Assembly: GCA_035761805.1 (NCBI GenBank)
Contig: DASTQL010000174.1
Location: forward strand, 1-27,053
From: DASTQL01 sp035761805
GTDB taxonomy: Bacteria > Actinomycetota > Actinomycetes > Jiangellales > Jiangellaceae
DNA length: 27,053 bases
Direction of reading: 5' to 3'
Positions within the stretch are counted from its first letter, which is position 1. Every line of letters starts with the position of its first letter. The notes under the pieces are model-generated. The model was not told the origin of the DNA and did no database searches. It saw nothing but the letters and a program-made list of their open reading frames with translations. The position numbers were made by a program, and so were the translations under genes. Of the stretch, positions 7,325 to 15,643 are shown in pieces.

Positions 7325-8557
7325 GTGACCGCCGAGCGCGAGCTGGACGTCGTCGTGCACGGCGCCACGGGTTTCGTGGGCCGGCTCACCGCCGAGTACC
7401 TCGCCCGCTGCGCGCCGCCCGGGACCCGTATCGGCCTGTCGGGGCGGTCCCGTGAGGGCCTGGCGGAGGTGCGCGGCTCGCTGGGCCGGACGGCGGAGGG
7501 GTGGCCCCTGCTGGTCGCCGACGCCGACGACGAGGACGACCTGGCTGGGCTGGCCGCCCGGACCCGGGTGGTCGCCACCACCGTCGGCCCCTACCTCGTG
7601 CACGGGCTGCCGCTCGTGGCCGCGTGCGCCCGGGCCGGCACCCACTACGCGGATCTCACCGGTGAGGTCCTCTTCGTCCGCCGGGCCATCGACCGTCACC
7701 ACGACCAGGCGGCCGCCACCGGCGCGAGGATCGTCGTGTCCTGCGGCTTCGACTCGGTGCCGTCCGACCTGGGGGTCCTGGTCACCGCCGATCGGGCCCG
7801 GGCGGACGGAGCGGGCGAGCTCGCCGAGGCGACACTGGTCGTCGCGGCCGCCAGGGGCGGCGTCAGCGGGGGGACCGTCGAGACCCTGCGGACGACGCTC
7901 GCCGAGGCCAGGCGCGACGCGCGCGCCCGGCGGGTGCTTGCCGACCCGTACGCCCTGAGCCCGGATCCCGAGACCGCACCGGGCGACCGCGGACGACGCG
8001 ACGGCCTGGGCGTCGGGCACCACCCGGAGCTCGGTGGTTGGACGGCTCCCTTCGTGATGGCCGGCCACAACACCCGGGTCGTCCACCGCAGCAACGCCCT
8101 GCAGGGCTGGAGGTACGGGCGAGGGTTCCGGTACCAGGAGGTGGTGCGCACCGGCACCGGCCTGCGTGGCGCAGCTGTCGCGGCCGGGATGACCGGTGCC
8201 CTCGCGGCCGGTGCCGCTGCTCTCGCGTTCGGCCCGACCCGGGCCGTCCTCGACCGGCTGCTGCCCGAGCCCGGGGAGGGCCCGGACGAGGAGACCCGCC
8301 GGCGCGGCCGCTTCCGGATGGAGGTACACGCGCGCACCACGACGGGAGCCCGGTACGTCGCCGTGGTGGCCGCGCGGGGCGACCCCGGCTACGCCGCGAC
8401 GTCCGTGATGCTCGGGGAGAGCGCTCTCGCGCTGGCGCTCGACCTCGGCCGGCTGCCGGCCGCCGCCGGCGTGCTGACCCCGGCGACCGCGATGGGCCAG
8501 GTCCTGGTCGAGCGGCTCCGCGCCGCCGGCTTCACCATCGCCGTGGACCGGGTGTGA
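7325..8557 (+). CDS. Saccharopine-dehydrogenase-like / trans-acting enoyl reductase family oxidoreductase
   Basis: The 410-residue product opens with a Rossmann dinucleotide fold (LDVVVHGATGFVGRLTAEYL, residues 7-26). It then shows VVATTVGPYLVHGLPLVAAC and YADLTGEV, typical of the saccharopine-dehydrogenase NADP-binding family, and the SCGFDSVPSDLG signature. Actinobacterial members of this length are annotated as trans-acting enoyl reductases, after the mycobacterial enzyme that acts with polyketide synthases in glycolipid synthesis. Most others have no proven substrate. A short hydrophobic segment (AAVAAGMTGALAAGAAALAF) suggests membrane contact. GTG 7325 is chosen on the TACGGT box upstream and because the Rossmann fold starts there. 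It diverges from the decarboxylase (89 bp between). True lysine metabolism is unlikely. Confidence 0.75.
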   Translation: MTAERELDVVVHGATGFVGRLTAEYLARCAPPGTRIGLSGRSREGLAEVRGSLGRTAEGWPLLVADADDEDDLAGLAARTRVVATTVGPYLVHGLPLVAACARAGTHYADLTGEVLFVRRAIDRHHDQAAATGARIVVSCGFDSVPSDLGVLVTADRARADGAGELAEATLVVAAARGGVSGGTVETLRTTLAEARRDARARRVLADPYALSPDPETAPGDRGRRDGLGVGHHPELGGWTAPFVMAGHNTRVVHRSNALQGWRYGRGFRYQEVVRTGTGLRGAAVAAGMTGALAAGAAALAFGPTRAVLDRLLPEPGEGPDEETRRRGRFRMEVHARTTTGARYVAVVAARGDPGYAATSVMLGESALALALDLGRLPAAAGVLTPATAMGQVLVERLRAAGFTIAVDRV

Positions 8558-8621
8558 CCCGACGGCCCGGATCTTGCCGCCACTTCCGGCAGGAACATCC
8601 CAGCCGTTCGGAGGAAGCGCA

Positions 8622-8638
8622 GCCGGGCTTCCCCCGGC
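8622..8638. terminator. Small GC hairpin between convergent genes
   Basis: GCCGGG (8622-8627) and CCCGGC (8633-8638) form a six-pair stem around CTTCC in the 99-bp gap between two convergent genes. It is short and has no T-run, so it is only a candidate. Confidence 0.3.
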
Positions 8639-8656
8639 GGGCAGCCGGCGCGGCGT

Positions 8657-9319
8657 TCAGGCCTCCGGGCGACCCGCCCAGCGGCCGCGGATGTGTCGCA
8701 GGTGCCTACGGGTGAACGCGACGGCGCCGTCCGCGTCACCGGCTCGCACCATGTCGAGCAGCGCGAGGTGCTCGCGGGCGGACTCCTCGAGGCCGCCGGC
8801 GGACGCAAGAGTGGCCAGTCCGTGGAGGCGCGTGCGGCCGCGGAGGTCAGCCACCACGTCGACGAGCAGCCGGTTGCCGGCCAGGGCGAGCAGGGCCACG
8901 TGGAAGGCCCGGTCGGCCTCCAGGTATCCCGCCAGGTCCCCGACCCGTGCCGCCTGGACGATCCGCTCGGCCAGCAGCTGCAGGGCCGCCAGGTCATCTG
9001 CGGTCGCCCGCCGGGCCGCCTCGCCGACAGCCGGCGGCTCGAGCAGCAGCCGGACCTCGGTGATGTCGTCGAGGTCGCGCTCCGACACCTCGGTGACGCG
9101 GAACCCCTTGTTTCGCAACGGTTCGACCAGGCCCTCACGGACGAGGTCGAGCATGGCCTCCCGCACCGGGGTCGCCGATACACCGAACCTCGCCGCCAGG
9201 GCCGGCGCCGAGTGGACCTCGCCCGGCGCGAGCCGGCCCGCGACGATCGCGGCCCGCAGGGCGGTCCGGACCTGCTCGCGCAGGCTGGCCCGGTCGGCGA
9301 GGGACGGCAGGTCGACCAC
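8657..9319 (-). CDS. GntR-family regulator (FadR/FCD subfamily) of the hydroxyproline operon
   Basis: Residues about 12-72 form the winged helix of GntR proteins (LREQVRTALRAAIVAGRLAP, then FGVSATPVREAMLDLVREGL and the wing LRNKGFRVTEV). The remainder is an all-helical FCD effector domain with DRAFHVALLALAGNRLL and a distal REHLALLDMV helix that supply metal/ligand-binding histidines in this subfamily. It is the last gene of the minus-strand catabolic operon, and GTG 9319 lies two bases after the aldehyde dehydrogenase stop, so translation is probably coupled. FCD regulators usually bind a pathway intermediate and release their operator. Here hydroxyproline or a product is the natural guess. 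Its target is probably the operon promoter near 15541-15562. Confidence 0.88.
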   Translation of the reverse strand: MVDLPSLADRASLREQVRTALRAAIVAGRLAPGEVHSAPALAARFGVSATPVREAMLDLVREGLVEPLRNKGFRVTEVSERDLDDITEVRLLLEPPAVGEAARRATADDLAALQLLAERIVQAARVGDLAGYLEADRAFHVALLALAGNRLLVDVVADLRGRTRLHGLATLASAGGLEESAREHLALLDMVRAGDADGAVAFTRRHLRHIRGRWAGRPEA

Positions 9320-9321
9320 CG

Positions 9322-10710
9322 TCAGCCCCCGGGCGGGGCGAAGGTGACGGTGCGGGTCGACGCGTAGAAGTCGAGCGCCGCCCTCCCCTGCTCCCGGGGC
9401 CCGATGCTCGACGCCGCCTCACCGCCGAAGGGTGCGTAGAAGTCCACCCCGGTCGTCGGCGCGTTGACCTTGACCAACCCGGTTCGCACCCGGCGGGCCA
9501 CGTCGAGCAGCGGACCCGCGTCCCGGCCGTGGATGCTGGTCACCAACCCGTACGGGGTCCCGTCGGCCAAGGCGACGGCGTGGTCCAGGTCGCGGGCTGC
9601 CTGCACCACCGCCAGCGGGCCGAAGACCTCCTGCTGCGAGACCTCGTGGCCGGGGTCGAGCCCGTCGACCAGCGTGGGCAGGACGAACCAGCCGCGGCGA
9701 CCGTCCGCCCGGCCCCCGGCCAGGACCCGTCCACCGGAGGCCCGCACCGCGCCCACAGCGTCGACGACCCGGTCCCGCGCGGCCTCGGTGACCACGGGTC
9801 CCACCGTCACACCCGCCTTCGAGGGGTCGCCCGGCTCGAGCGCTCCGACGGCCGCGACCAGCGCCTCGGTCACCTCGCGCACCCGGGCGTCACCGCCCAC
9901 GACGACCACCCGGCGGGTCGCGGTGCACTTCTGGCCGGCGAAGCCCATCGCGGCACCGGCGACAAGTCCGGCCACCACCTCCGGGTCGGCGTCGGGCAGC
10001 ACCACGGCAGCGTTGTGACCGCCCATCTCGGCCTGGACCGGTATCCGCCGCCGCGTGGCCATGACGGCGACCTCGGAGCCGACCGCGACCGAGCCGGTGA
10101 AGCTGACGACGTCGGCCGCCCGCACCACGGCGTCTCCCGTCTCCGCGCCCCCGGGCAGCACCTGGAGCAGCCCGTCGGGCAGCGTCCCGGCCATCAGCTC
10201 ACCCAGCCACGTCGCGCAGGCCACCGCCTCGGGCGAGGGCTTGAGCAGCACCGCGCTGCCGACGGCCAGCGCGGGAGCGGCCTTCCACAGCGGGATGGCC
10301 AGCGGGAAGTTCCACGGCGTGACCAACCCGGCAACGCCGTGGGGGCGCCGCTCGGTCCAGAGCACCCCTCCGGCGCTGGGTGGGTAGGTCTCGCCCCACG
10401 CCCCGTAGGCGGCCTGGGCGTAGTAGTCGAGGATCGCCACGGCACGGCCCGCCTCGGCGCGAGCCTCGCCGGCCGGCTTGCCCACCTCGCGCACCACGAG
10501 GGCCGCGGCCTCGTCAGCCCGCTCGCGCAGGCTGCGAGCGGCGGCGCCGAGCGCCGTGGCCCGCGCCGCGGCGCCGCTGTCCCACCAGTCCCGCTGCACG
10601 GTACGGGCGGTGGCGGCGGCCTCGCGAACCTCGCCGGCCGTCGCGGCCGGCACGTCGGCGACCAGGTCGTCGGGATCCTGAGGGGAGCGGGACTGGATCG
10701 TCGTCGTCAT
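9322..10710 (-). CDS. Aldehyde dehydrogenase, probable 2,5-dioxovalerate (ketoglutarate semialdehyde) dehydrogenase
   Basis: This 462-residue NAD(P)-dependent aldehyde dehydrogenase shows TPWNFPLAIP (131-140, Asn134 stabilising the intermediate), LLKPSP (Lys157, cofactor), FTGSVAVG (204-211), AEMGGHNA with general base Glu228 and FAGQKCTATRR with nucleophile Cys262. EVFGPLAVV follows near the C-terminus. In hydroxyproline degradation the deaminase product 2,5-dioxopentanoate is oxidised to 2-oxoglutarate by this family, and its place between the epimerase and the regulator supports that substrate. Length is at the short end of the family. The ATG at 10710 has GGAG ten bases upstream. It is 59 bp from the epimerase stop and 2 bp from the GntR start. 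Confidence 0.88.
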   Translation of the reverse strand: MTTTIQSRSPQDPDDLVADVPAATAGEVREAAATARTVQRDWWDSGAAARATALGAAARSLRERADEAAALVVREVGKPAGEARAEAGRAVAILDYYAQAAYGAWGETYPPSAGGVLWTERRPHGVAGLVTPWNFPLAIPLWKAAPALAVGSAVLLKPSPEAVACATWLGELMAGTLPDGLLQVLPGGAETGDAVVRAADVVSFTGSVAVGSEVAVMATRRRIPVQAEMGGHNAAVVLPDADPEVVAGLVAGAAMGFAGQKCTATRRVVVVGGDARVREVTEALVAAVGALEPGDPSKAGVTVGPVVTEAARDRVVDAVGAVRASGGRVLAGGRADGRRGWFVLPTLVDGLDPGHEVSQQEVFGPLAVVQAARDLDHAVALADGTPYGLVTSIHGRDAGPLLDVARRVRTGLVKVNAPTTGVDFYAPFGGEAASSIGPREQGRAALDFYASTRTVTFAPPGG

Positions 10711-10769
10711 CGTGGTAGGGCTCCGGGTCGGGGGTCAGGGGTCACCGGCTGTGGTCGGGGAAACGGGGG

Positions 10770-11771
10770 TCAGAGCAGGAACCCGGCCGGGAACGGGTCC
10801 TCGGGATCGAGGTGGAACTGCGCGGTCGCCGTCACCCAGGCCCGGCCGGTGATGGTGGGCACCACGGCCGGGCGGCCACCCACCTCCGTCTGCTCGACCA
10901 GTCGGCCGACGAAGCGGGTGCCGATGAGCGACTCGTTGACGAAGTCCGCCCCGAGCGCCAGCTCGCCCCGGGCGTGCAGCTGGGCCATCCGGGCGCTGGT
11001 GCCGGTGCCGCACGGGGAGCGGTCGAACCACCCGGGGTGGATCGCCATGGCGTGCCGCGACCGCCGCGAGTCCGAGCCGGCGGCCACGAGCTGCGCGTGC
11101 CGGCAGCCGGCGATCGCCCGGTCGGCGGGGTGGACCGGCGCCACCTGCTCGTCGACCGCCGCCATGACGGCCAGGCCGGCGGCGAGCAGCGCCTGCTTCG
11201 CGGACCGGTCGACCGCCAGGCCGATCCGCTCGGCCGGAAGGATGGCGTAGAAGTTCCCCCCGTACGCGATGTCCAGGACGACCTCGCCGAAGCCCGGCAC
11301 CCGTACGGGCACGTCGAGCGCGTGCACGAAGGAGGGGACGTTGCGGATCGTCACGGAGCGGGCGGCACCGTCGGAGACGGCGACCTCGGCGACGACGAGC
11401 CCGGCCGGCGTGTCCAGGCGCACGGTCGTCACCGGTTCGACGACCTCGACCATGCCGGTCTCGACCAGCACCGTCGCCACGCCGATCGTGCCGTGCCCAC
11501 ACATCGGCAGGCAGCCGCTCACCTCGATGTAGAGCACCCCCCAGTCGGCGTCCGGCCGGGTGGGCGGCTGCAGGATCGCCCCGCTCATCGCGGAGTGGCC
11601 GCGAGGCTCGTACATGAGGAAGGTCCGGAGGTCGTCGCGGTGCTCCAGGAACCACTGCCGGCGCTCGGCCATGGTGGCCCCCGGGAGCACCCCGACCCCG
11701 CCGGTGACGACGCGGGTGGGCATGCCCTCGGTGTGCGAGTCGACGGCGTGCAGGACGCGGGTGGACCTCAC
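10770..11771 (-). CDS. 4-hydroxyproline 2-epimerase (proline racemase family)
   Basis: The 333-residue product has both catalytic cysteines of the epimerase branch: Cys91 in LPMCGHGTIG and Cys254 in DRSPCGTGTSA. trans-3-hydroxyproline dehydratases of the same fold carry Thr at the second position, so an epimerase is favoured. Further family marks are HAVDSHTEGMPTR near the N-terminus and AYGGNFYAI (169-177). The reaction inverts C2 of trans-4-hydroxy-L-proline to cis-4-hydroxy-D-proline, the substrate of the flavin dehydrogenase encoded upstream in the same operon. I start it at GTG 11771, eight bases beyond the deaminase stop. A longer in-frame reading overlaps the deaminase gene and is non-homologous filler. 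Translation is probably coupled, as no strong ribosome-binding site is visible. Confidence 0.9.
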   Translation of the reverse strand: MRSTRVLHAVDSHTEGMPTRVVTGGVGVLPGATMAERRQWFLEHRDDLRTFLMYEPRGHSAMSGAILQPPTRPDADWGVLYIEVSGCLPMCGHGTIGVATVLVETGMVEVVEPVTTVRLDTPAGLVVAEVAVSDGAARSVTIRNVPSFVHALDVPVRVPGFGEVVLDIAYGGNFYAILPAERIGLAVDRSAKQALLAAGLAVMAAVDEQVAPVHPADRAIAGCRHAQLVAAGSDSRRSRHAMAIHPGWFDRSPCGTGTSARMAQLHARGELALGADFVNESLIGTRFVGRLVEQTEVGGRPAVVPTITGRAWVTATAQFHLDPEDPFPAGFLL

Positions 11772-11778
11772 CGGTGGG

Positions 11779-12681
11779 TCACCGCAGCCCGCCGGCCAGG
11801 GCCTTCTCGGTGGCCTCGCGGACGGCCCGCTCGGCCCCGGCGCCGAGCGGCTGCCGTGGTGGCCGGCACGGCCCCCCGTACCTCCCGGCGAGGTCCATGG
11901 ACAGCTTGATGGCCTGGACGAACTCCACCTTGCTGTCCCACCGCAGCAACGGGTGCAGCTCACGGTAGAGCGGCAGCGCCGCCGCGACCTCGCCGCCGCG
12001 GACGAGCTCCCACAGGCGTACGCAGGAGCGGGGCAACGCGTTGGGGTAGCCGGAGACCCAGCCCACCGCACCGGCCAGGGCCACCTCGAGCGTCACGTCG
12101 TCGCTGCCGACGAGGAGGTCGAGCCCGGGGACGAGCTCGGCGATCTCGTAGGCGCGCCGGACGTCGCCGGTGAACTCCTTGACGGCGACGACGAGCCCCT
12201 CCCCGTGCAGCCGCTCGATCAGCTGCGGCGTCAGGTCGACCCTGGTGTCGACGGGGTTGTTGTAGGCCACCACGGGCAATCCGGCCCGGGCCACCTCGCG
12301 GTAGTGCTCCACGACGGCGTTCTCCTCGGCGCGGTACGCGTTGGGGGGCAGGGCCATCACCGCATGGGCGCCCGCTCCCGCGGCCTGCTCCGCCCACGAG
12401 CGGGCCTCGCGTGCGCCGTAGGCACCCACCCCCGGCATGACGGTGAACCCCTGGGGGGCGGCGTCCACCGCCGTACGTACGACGGCGGCGCGCTCGCCGG
12501 CCGTGAGCGACTGGTACTCGCCGAGGGAACCGTTCGGCACGACGCCGTCGCAGCCCTCGGCCGCCAGCCAGCGGACGTGCTCGGCGTAGCGGTCCAGGTC
12601 GACGGCCAGCGGGTCGTCTCCCGCACCGTGGAAGGGCAGCGCGGTCGCGACGAGGACGCCGTGCCAGGGCTGGCGGGTCAT
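11779..12681 (-). CDS. DapA-family aldolase, probable 1-pyrroline-4-hydroxy-2-carboxylate deaminase
   Basis: This 300-residue TIM-barrel protein belongs to the dihydrodipicolinate synthase/N-acetylneuraminate lyase family. It has NGSLGEYQSLT (50-60), YNNPVDT with Tyr140, and VAVKEFTGD with Lys168 as Schiff-base residue. In true DapA the motif is GTTGE, so NGSLGE argues for a catabolic paralogue. Between a hydroxyproline dehydrogenase and a semialdehyde dehydrogenase, the expected reaction is deamination and dehydration of pyrroline-4-hydroxy-2-carboxylate to 2,5-dioxovalerate. Its ATG at 12681 has AAGGAG six bases upstream. It lies 24 bp after the flavoprotein gene and 7 bp before the epimerase start. 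Confidence 0.88.
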   Translation of the reverse strand: MTRQPWHGVLVATALPFHGAGDDPLAVDLDRYAEHVRWLAAEGCDGVVPNGSLGEYQSLTAGERAAVVRTAVDAAPQGFTVMPGVGAYGAREARSWAEQAAGAGAHAVMALPPNAYRAEENAVVEHYREVARAGLPVVAYNNPVDTRVDLTPQLIERLHGEGLVVAVKEFTGDVRRAYEIAELVPGLDLLVGSDDVTLEVALAGAVGWVSGYPNALPRSCVRLWELVRGGEVAAALPLYRELHPLLRWDSKVEFVQAIKLSMDLAGRYGGPCRPPRQPLGAGAERAVREATEKALAGGLR

Positions 12682-12705
12682 GGTGGACTCCTTGGCGATG
12701 TGGGG

Positions 12706-14118
12706 TCAGCTCGGGCCCGTGGCCAGGGCGCCCAGGGTCAAGGGGACGGCGACGGGCCGGGTCGCCATGGACGTCGGGTCGTAGGGGGTGCAGGTCATGG
12801 CGGCCACGAGTCGGGCGAGCGGCTCGCCGCAGATCCGGCCCTGACACCACCCCATGCCGCAGCGGGTGAGCAGCTTGACCGTGCGTGGATCGGTGGCGCC
12901 CAAGTCGGTGACGGCCTCGTCGACGTCGGCCACCGTGACCTCCTCGCAGCGGCACATCGTGGTGCGCCCGTCCAACCACGCGGGCCAGCCCGGCGGCACT
13001 GGGTGGGCGGCGTGCAGCAGCGCGGCGAAGCGCCGGAGAGCCCGGCGGCGCCGCAGCAGCCGGGCCGGGGGCGGGTCGCTCGGCGCGTTCCCCAGCCGGA
13101 TCGCGGCGGCGAGGCCCGCGAGCCTCCCCTCGACGACGGCCAGCTCCGCGCCGCCCACCCCGGTCGCCTCGCCGGCGGCGAAGCAGCCCACCACGCTGGT
13201 CTCCTGCCGCGCGGTCACGGCGACGACGAGCGAGCCGTCCCGGTCCACGCGGGTCGTGCAGCCGAGTCCCAGCGGCAGGTCCAGCCGTGGCGTGAAGCCC
13301 CAGCCCGTGGCCACGACGTCGCAGGCAACGGTGCGCCGTGACCCGCCGTCGGGACGCCCGGCCCCGTCCAGCCGGGCCAGGACCGCTGCAGTCACCCCGC
13401 GGTGGTCACCGACCGCCTCGACGACCCCCGTACGGCGGAGGAAAGGAACCCCGTGCCGGGCGAGGACGGCGGCGTAGCCCGCGGCGTCACGGACCCTGCC
13501 GGGGGTGCCCAGCAGGGCGGCAGGGCCGCGGAGCCAACCGGTGCCGTCCCCCGCCTCGGCCACGGCCACGACTGTGCCTCCGCGGGCGATCACGGCCCCC
13601 GCGACGGGCAGGAGGAAGGGACCCGTCCCGGCCACGACGACACGGCGGCCGGGCAGCACGCCGTGCTCCTTGGCCAGGGCCTGCAGGCCTCCAGCCGCGA
13701 CGACCCCGGGCGTGTCCCAGCCCGGGAAGGGCAGCTGCCGGTCGTGGGCGCCCGGTGCCAGCACGAGGGTCCTGGCCCGGACGGCGACCTCGCCCACGTC
13801 CACCTGCGCCCTGACGACGAAGCCTGCGGGCTCGGCCTGGACGCTCCAGACCTCGTGCCGCGTGCGAACGTCGACCCGGCCGAGGTCGGCCAGCAGGCCG
13901 GCGAGGACCCGGCCGAGCCCGGCCCGGTCGGCGGTCGGGTCGGTCCCTGCCTCCGCTGTCCCGGGTGCGCGGCGCCAGAACTGGCCGCCGGGCCGGCCGG
14001 CATCGTCGAGGAGGACGGTGGCGCATCCGTGGTCCGCCGCGGTCGTGGCGGCGGCGAGCCCGGCAGGACCCGCACCCACGACGGCGACGTCGTACGGGTC
14101 AGGTGGCGAGCCCGGCAC
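12706..14118 (-). CDS. D-hydroxyproline dehydrogenase, FAD/NAD-binding subunit with BFD-like [2Fe-2S] domain
   Basis: The 470-residue product has a first dinucleotide fold (VAVVGAGPAG, 11-20), a second one (VVVAGTGPFLLPVAG, 160-174) and a GCFAAGEATGVGG flavin motif (311-323). A C-terminal bacterioferritin-associated-ferredoxin-like module follows, with Cys389, Cys391, Cys420 and Cys425 (CRC...CGMGWC) for a [2Fe-2S] cluster. The architecture matches the HcnB/OoxA-type subunit of three-part amine dehydrogenases (hydrogen cyanide synthase, octopine/nopaline oxidase, D-hydroxyproline dehydrogenase). The epimerase and deaminase neighbours favour D-hydroxyproline. GTG 14118 is chosen because AAGGAG lies six bases upstream and the flavin fold follows at once. 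The gene overlaps the small ferredoxin gene by 20 bp, so the subunits are co-translated. Confidence 0.88.
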   Translation of the reverse strand: MPGSPPDPYDVAVVGAGPAGLAAATTAADHGCATVLLDDAGRPGGQFWRRAPGTAEAGTDPTADRAGLGRVLAGLLADLGRVDVRTRHEVWSVQAEPAGFVVRAQVDVGEVAVRARTLVLAPGAHDRQLPFPGWDTPGVVAAGGLQALAKEHGVLPGRRVVVAGTGPFLLPVAGAVIARGGTVVAVAEAGDGTGWLRGPAALLGTPGRVRDAAGYAAVLARHGVPFLRRTGVVEAVGDHRGVTAAVLARLDGAGRPDGGSRRTVACDVVATGWGFTPRLDLPLGLGCTTRVDRDGSLVVAVTARQETSVVGCFAAGEATGVGGAELAVVEGRLAGLAAAIRLGNAPSDPPPARLLRRRRALRRFAALLHAAHPVPPGWPAWLDGRTTMCRCEEVTVADVDEAVTDLGATDPRTVKLLTRCGMGWCQGRICGEPLARLVAAMTCTPYDPTSMATRPVAVPLTLGALATGPS

Positions 14119-14371
14119 GGCCCACTCCTTGCTGCGTACGGACCTCCATGCCGTCCCGGGCCTCGACCATGCACGCGCGCTGGTCGGGGGTGCCGTCGAC
14201 GGTGAGCAGGCAGTCGAAGCACACACCGATCCCGCAGAACAGCCCCCGGAGCCGGCCCTTCCGGCGCGTGGTCCGCCACGAGCGCGTGCCGGTCGCGAGC
14301 AACGCGGCCCCGATCGTCTGCCCGGGCCGGAACGTCACCACGGTGCCGTCGAAGCTGAAGGACTCGGTCAC
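14099..14371 (-). CDS. Small (2Fe-2S)-binding subunit of D-hydroxyproline dehydrogenase (HcnA-like)
   Basis: This 90-residue protein has the plant-ferredoxin-type cysteine pattern of HcnA-like subunits: Cys46, Cys51 and Cys54 (FCGIGVCFDC) and Cys67 (QRACMV). It passes electrons between the two flavin subunits encoded on either side. Its GTG start at 14371 overlaps the stop of the upstream flavoprotein gene in the four bases GTGA, and its own 3' end overlaps the next gene by 20 bp, so all three subunits are translationally coupled. The short length and absence of other domains match the family. Confidence 0.88.
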   Translation of the reverse strand: MTESFSFDGTVVTFRPGQTIGAALLATGTRSWRTTRRKGRLRGLFCGIGVCFDCLLTVDGTPDQRACMVEARDGMEVRTQQGVGRAGLAT

Positions 14372-15540
14372 GCGGCGAACCTCTCGGGGCGGAATGGGTG
14401 GAGGTCGAGCTCCGGGTGCTCGCCCGTCAGGAGCTGGGCCACCAGTGCACCGGTCGCCGGCGCCAGCCCGATGCCGGCGCCCTCGTGACCGGTCGCATGC
14501 AGCAGCCCGGGGGCCCGGGGGTCCGGCCCCAGGAGCGGGAGGTGGTCGGGCGAGCAGGGCCGGAACCCGAGGTACGTGCGGAGGACGGGGATCGCGGCGA
14601 GGACGGGGAACAGTCCGACCGCCTGGGCGGCGAGGCGTCTCAGCACCGGAACCGCCGGGGTGCGGTCGAAGCCGACGCGCTCCCGGCTCGCGCCGATGAG
14701 CAGCGTGCCCGCTGGCGTGCCCTCGACCACCGCGGAGGACTGGAGCGCCGCCTCGTCGCTGACGACGTCCCCGACGTACGCGGCCGTGTAGACCTTGTGG
14801 CGGACCACGTGCGGCAGTGGCGCGGTGACCAGGACGAAGCCGCGGCGCGGGCGGACCGGCAGGTCTACCCCGGCCAGCGCGGCCACCTCGCCGGACCAGG
14901 GGCCGGCGGCGTTGACGACCGCGCCGGCGGGCAGGTCGCCGGACGGTGTGCGGGCGCCGGTCACCCGGTCGCCGGCGCGCAGCAGCCCGGTGACCCGGGT
15001 GCCGGTGAGGACCCGGGTCCCGAGGGTGCGTGCCTCGCGCAGCAGGAGGGCGGTCGCGGCGATCGGCTGGACCTGCGCGTCGGCGGGGTAGTGGGCGCCG
15101 CCGGCCAGGTCGGGCGCCAGGTACGGTTCGATCGTGGGGAGGTCGGCGGCGGCGACGTCGGTCACCGCCACGCCGGCGGCCCGCTGGGCGGCAGTGGTCT
15201 CGCCCAGCTCCGCCGCCGCCTCGCTCGTGGGGGCCACGACCAGGCCGCCCTTGGCCTCGTACTCCAGCCGCGGGCCGAGCCACGGGGCGAGGTCGTCGCG
15301 CCAGAGCCGGGCGGAGAGCAGCGCAAGGTCGAGCTCGGGTCCCGGGAGCTTGTCCGAGACCAGCAGGTTGCCCTCTCCGGCACCCGACGTCCCCCCGGCG
15401 ATCGCGCCCCCCTCGACCACGACGACGGACAGGCCGGCCCGGGCCGCGGCGAAGGCGCAGGCGGTGCCGACGATCCCGGCTCCCACGACCACGACGTCCG
15501 GTGCCCGGGTGGGCCGGTCCGAGGCGGTCGTGGCGAGCAT
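14368..15540 (-). CDS. FAD-dependent D-amino acid (D-hydroxyproline) dehydrogenase subunit (DAO/HcnC family)
   Basis: The 390-residue product begins with PDVVVVGAGIVGTACAFAAA (14-33), the ADP-binding beta-alpha-beta fold of the DAO family. It continues with GGLVVAPT, VVNAAGPWSGEVA and RTYLGFRPCSPDHLPLLGP, and closes with TGHEGAGIGLAPATG, the C-terminal FAD-contact motif. In the three-part enzyme this subunit oxidises the substrate (cis-4-hydroxy-D-proline) to a pyrroline-hydroxycarboxylate. It is the first gene of the seven-gene operon. ATG 15540 is preceded by TAACAT (15553-15548) with seven bases between, so the operon mRNA is probably leaderless. An upstream in-frame GTG at 15561 would put the -10 inside the gene and is less likely. 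Glycine/sarcosine-type oxidase is the alternative activity. Confidence 0.88.
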   Translation of the reverse strand: MLATTASDRPTRAPDVVVVGAGIVGTACAFAAARAGLSVVVVEGGAIAGGTSGAGEGNLLVSDKLPGPELDLALLSARLWRDDLAPWLGPRLEYEAKGGLVVAPTSEAAAELGETTAAQRAAGVAVTDVAAADLPTIEPYLAPDLAGGAHYPADAQVQPIAATALLLREARTLGTRVLTGTRVTGLLRAGDRVTGARTPSGDLPAGAVVNAAGPWSGEVAALAGVDLPVRPRRGFVLVTAPLPHVVRHKVYTAAYVGDVVSDEAALQSSAVVEGTPAGTLLIGASRERVGFDRTPAVPVLRRLAAQAVGLFPVLAAIPVLRTYLGFRPCSPDHLPLLGPDPRAPGLLHATGHEGAGIGLAPATGALVAQLLTGEHPELDLHPFRPERFAA

Positions 15541-15562
15541 CTGTGCAATGTTACACCTCACT
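15541..15562 (-). promoter_or_regulatory. Promoter and candidate GntR operator of the hydroxyproline operon
   Basis: Read on the minus strand, GGTGTAACATTGCACAG precedes the ATG directly. TAACAT (15553-15548) serves as a -10 seven bases before the start codon. TGT and ACA lie at the ends of a 14-base imperfect palindrome (TGTAACATTGCACA), and this is the most AT-rich spot nearby. FCD-type GntR operators often have such short TGT/ACA arms. The promoter is likelier than the operator. Confidence 0.4.
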
Positions 15563-15643
15563 GTGTCCCCGGGGTCTCGCCAGCACGGGCCGGTCGCAGG
15601 TAGCCTCGCCGGGATCCACCCCCTGCGTGAAGGCCCGTTCGTC

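Noticed and set aside
9529..11250. 573-residue plus-strand frame (and a 593-residue one at 11560-13341)
   Set aside because: Both are antisense to the well-supported hydroxyproline operon and show His/Gly/Arg/Gln-rich shadow composition without recognisable folds.
11772..12071. N-terminal extension of the epimerase to 12071
   Set aside because: The extra 100 residues lie within the deaminase gene in another frame and look nothing like the proline racemase family.
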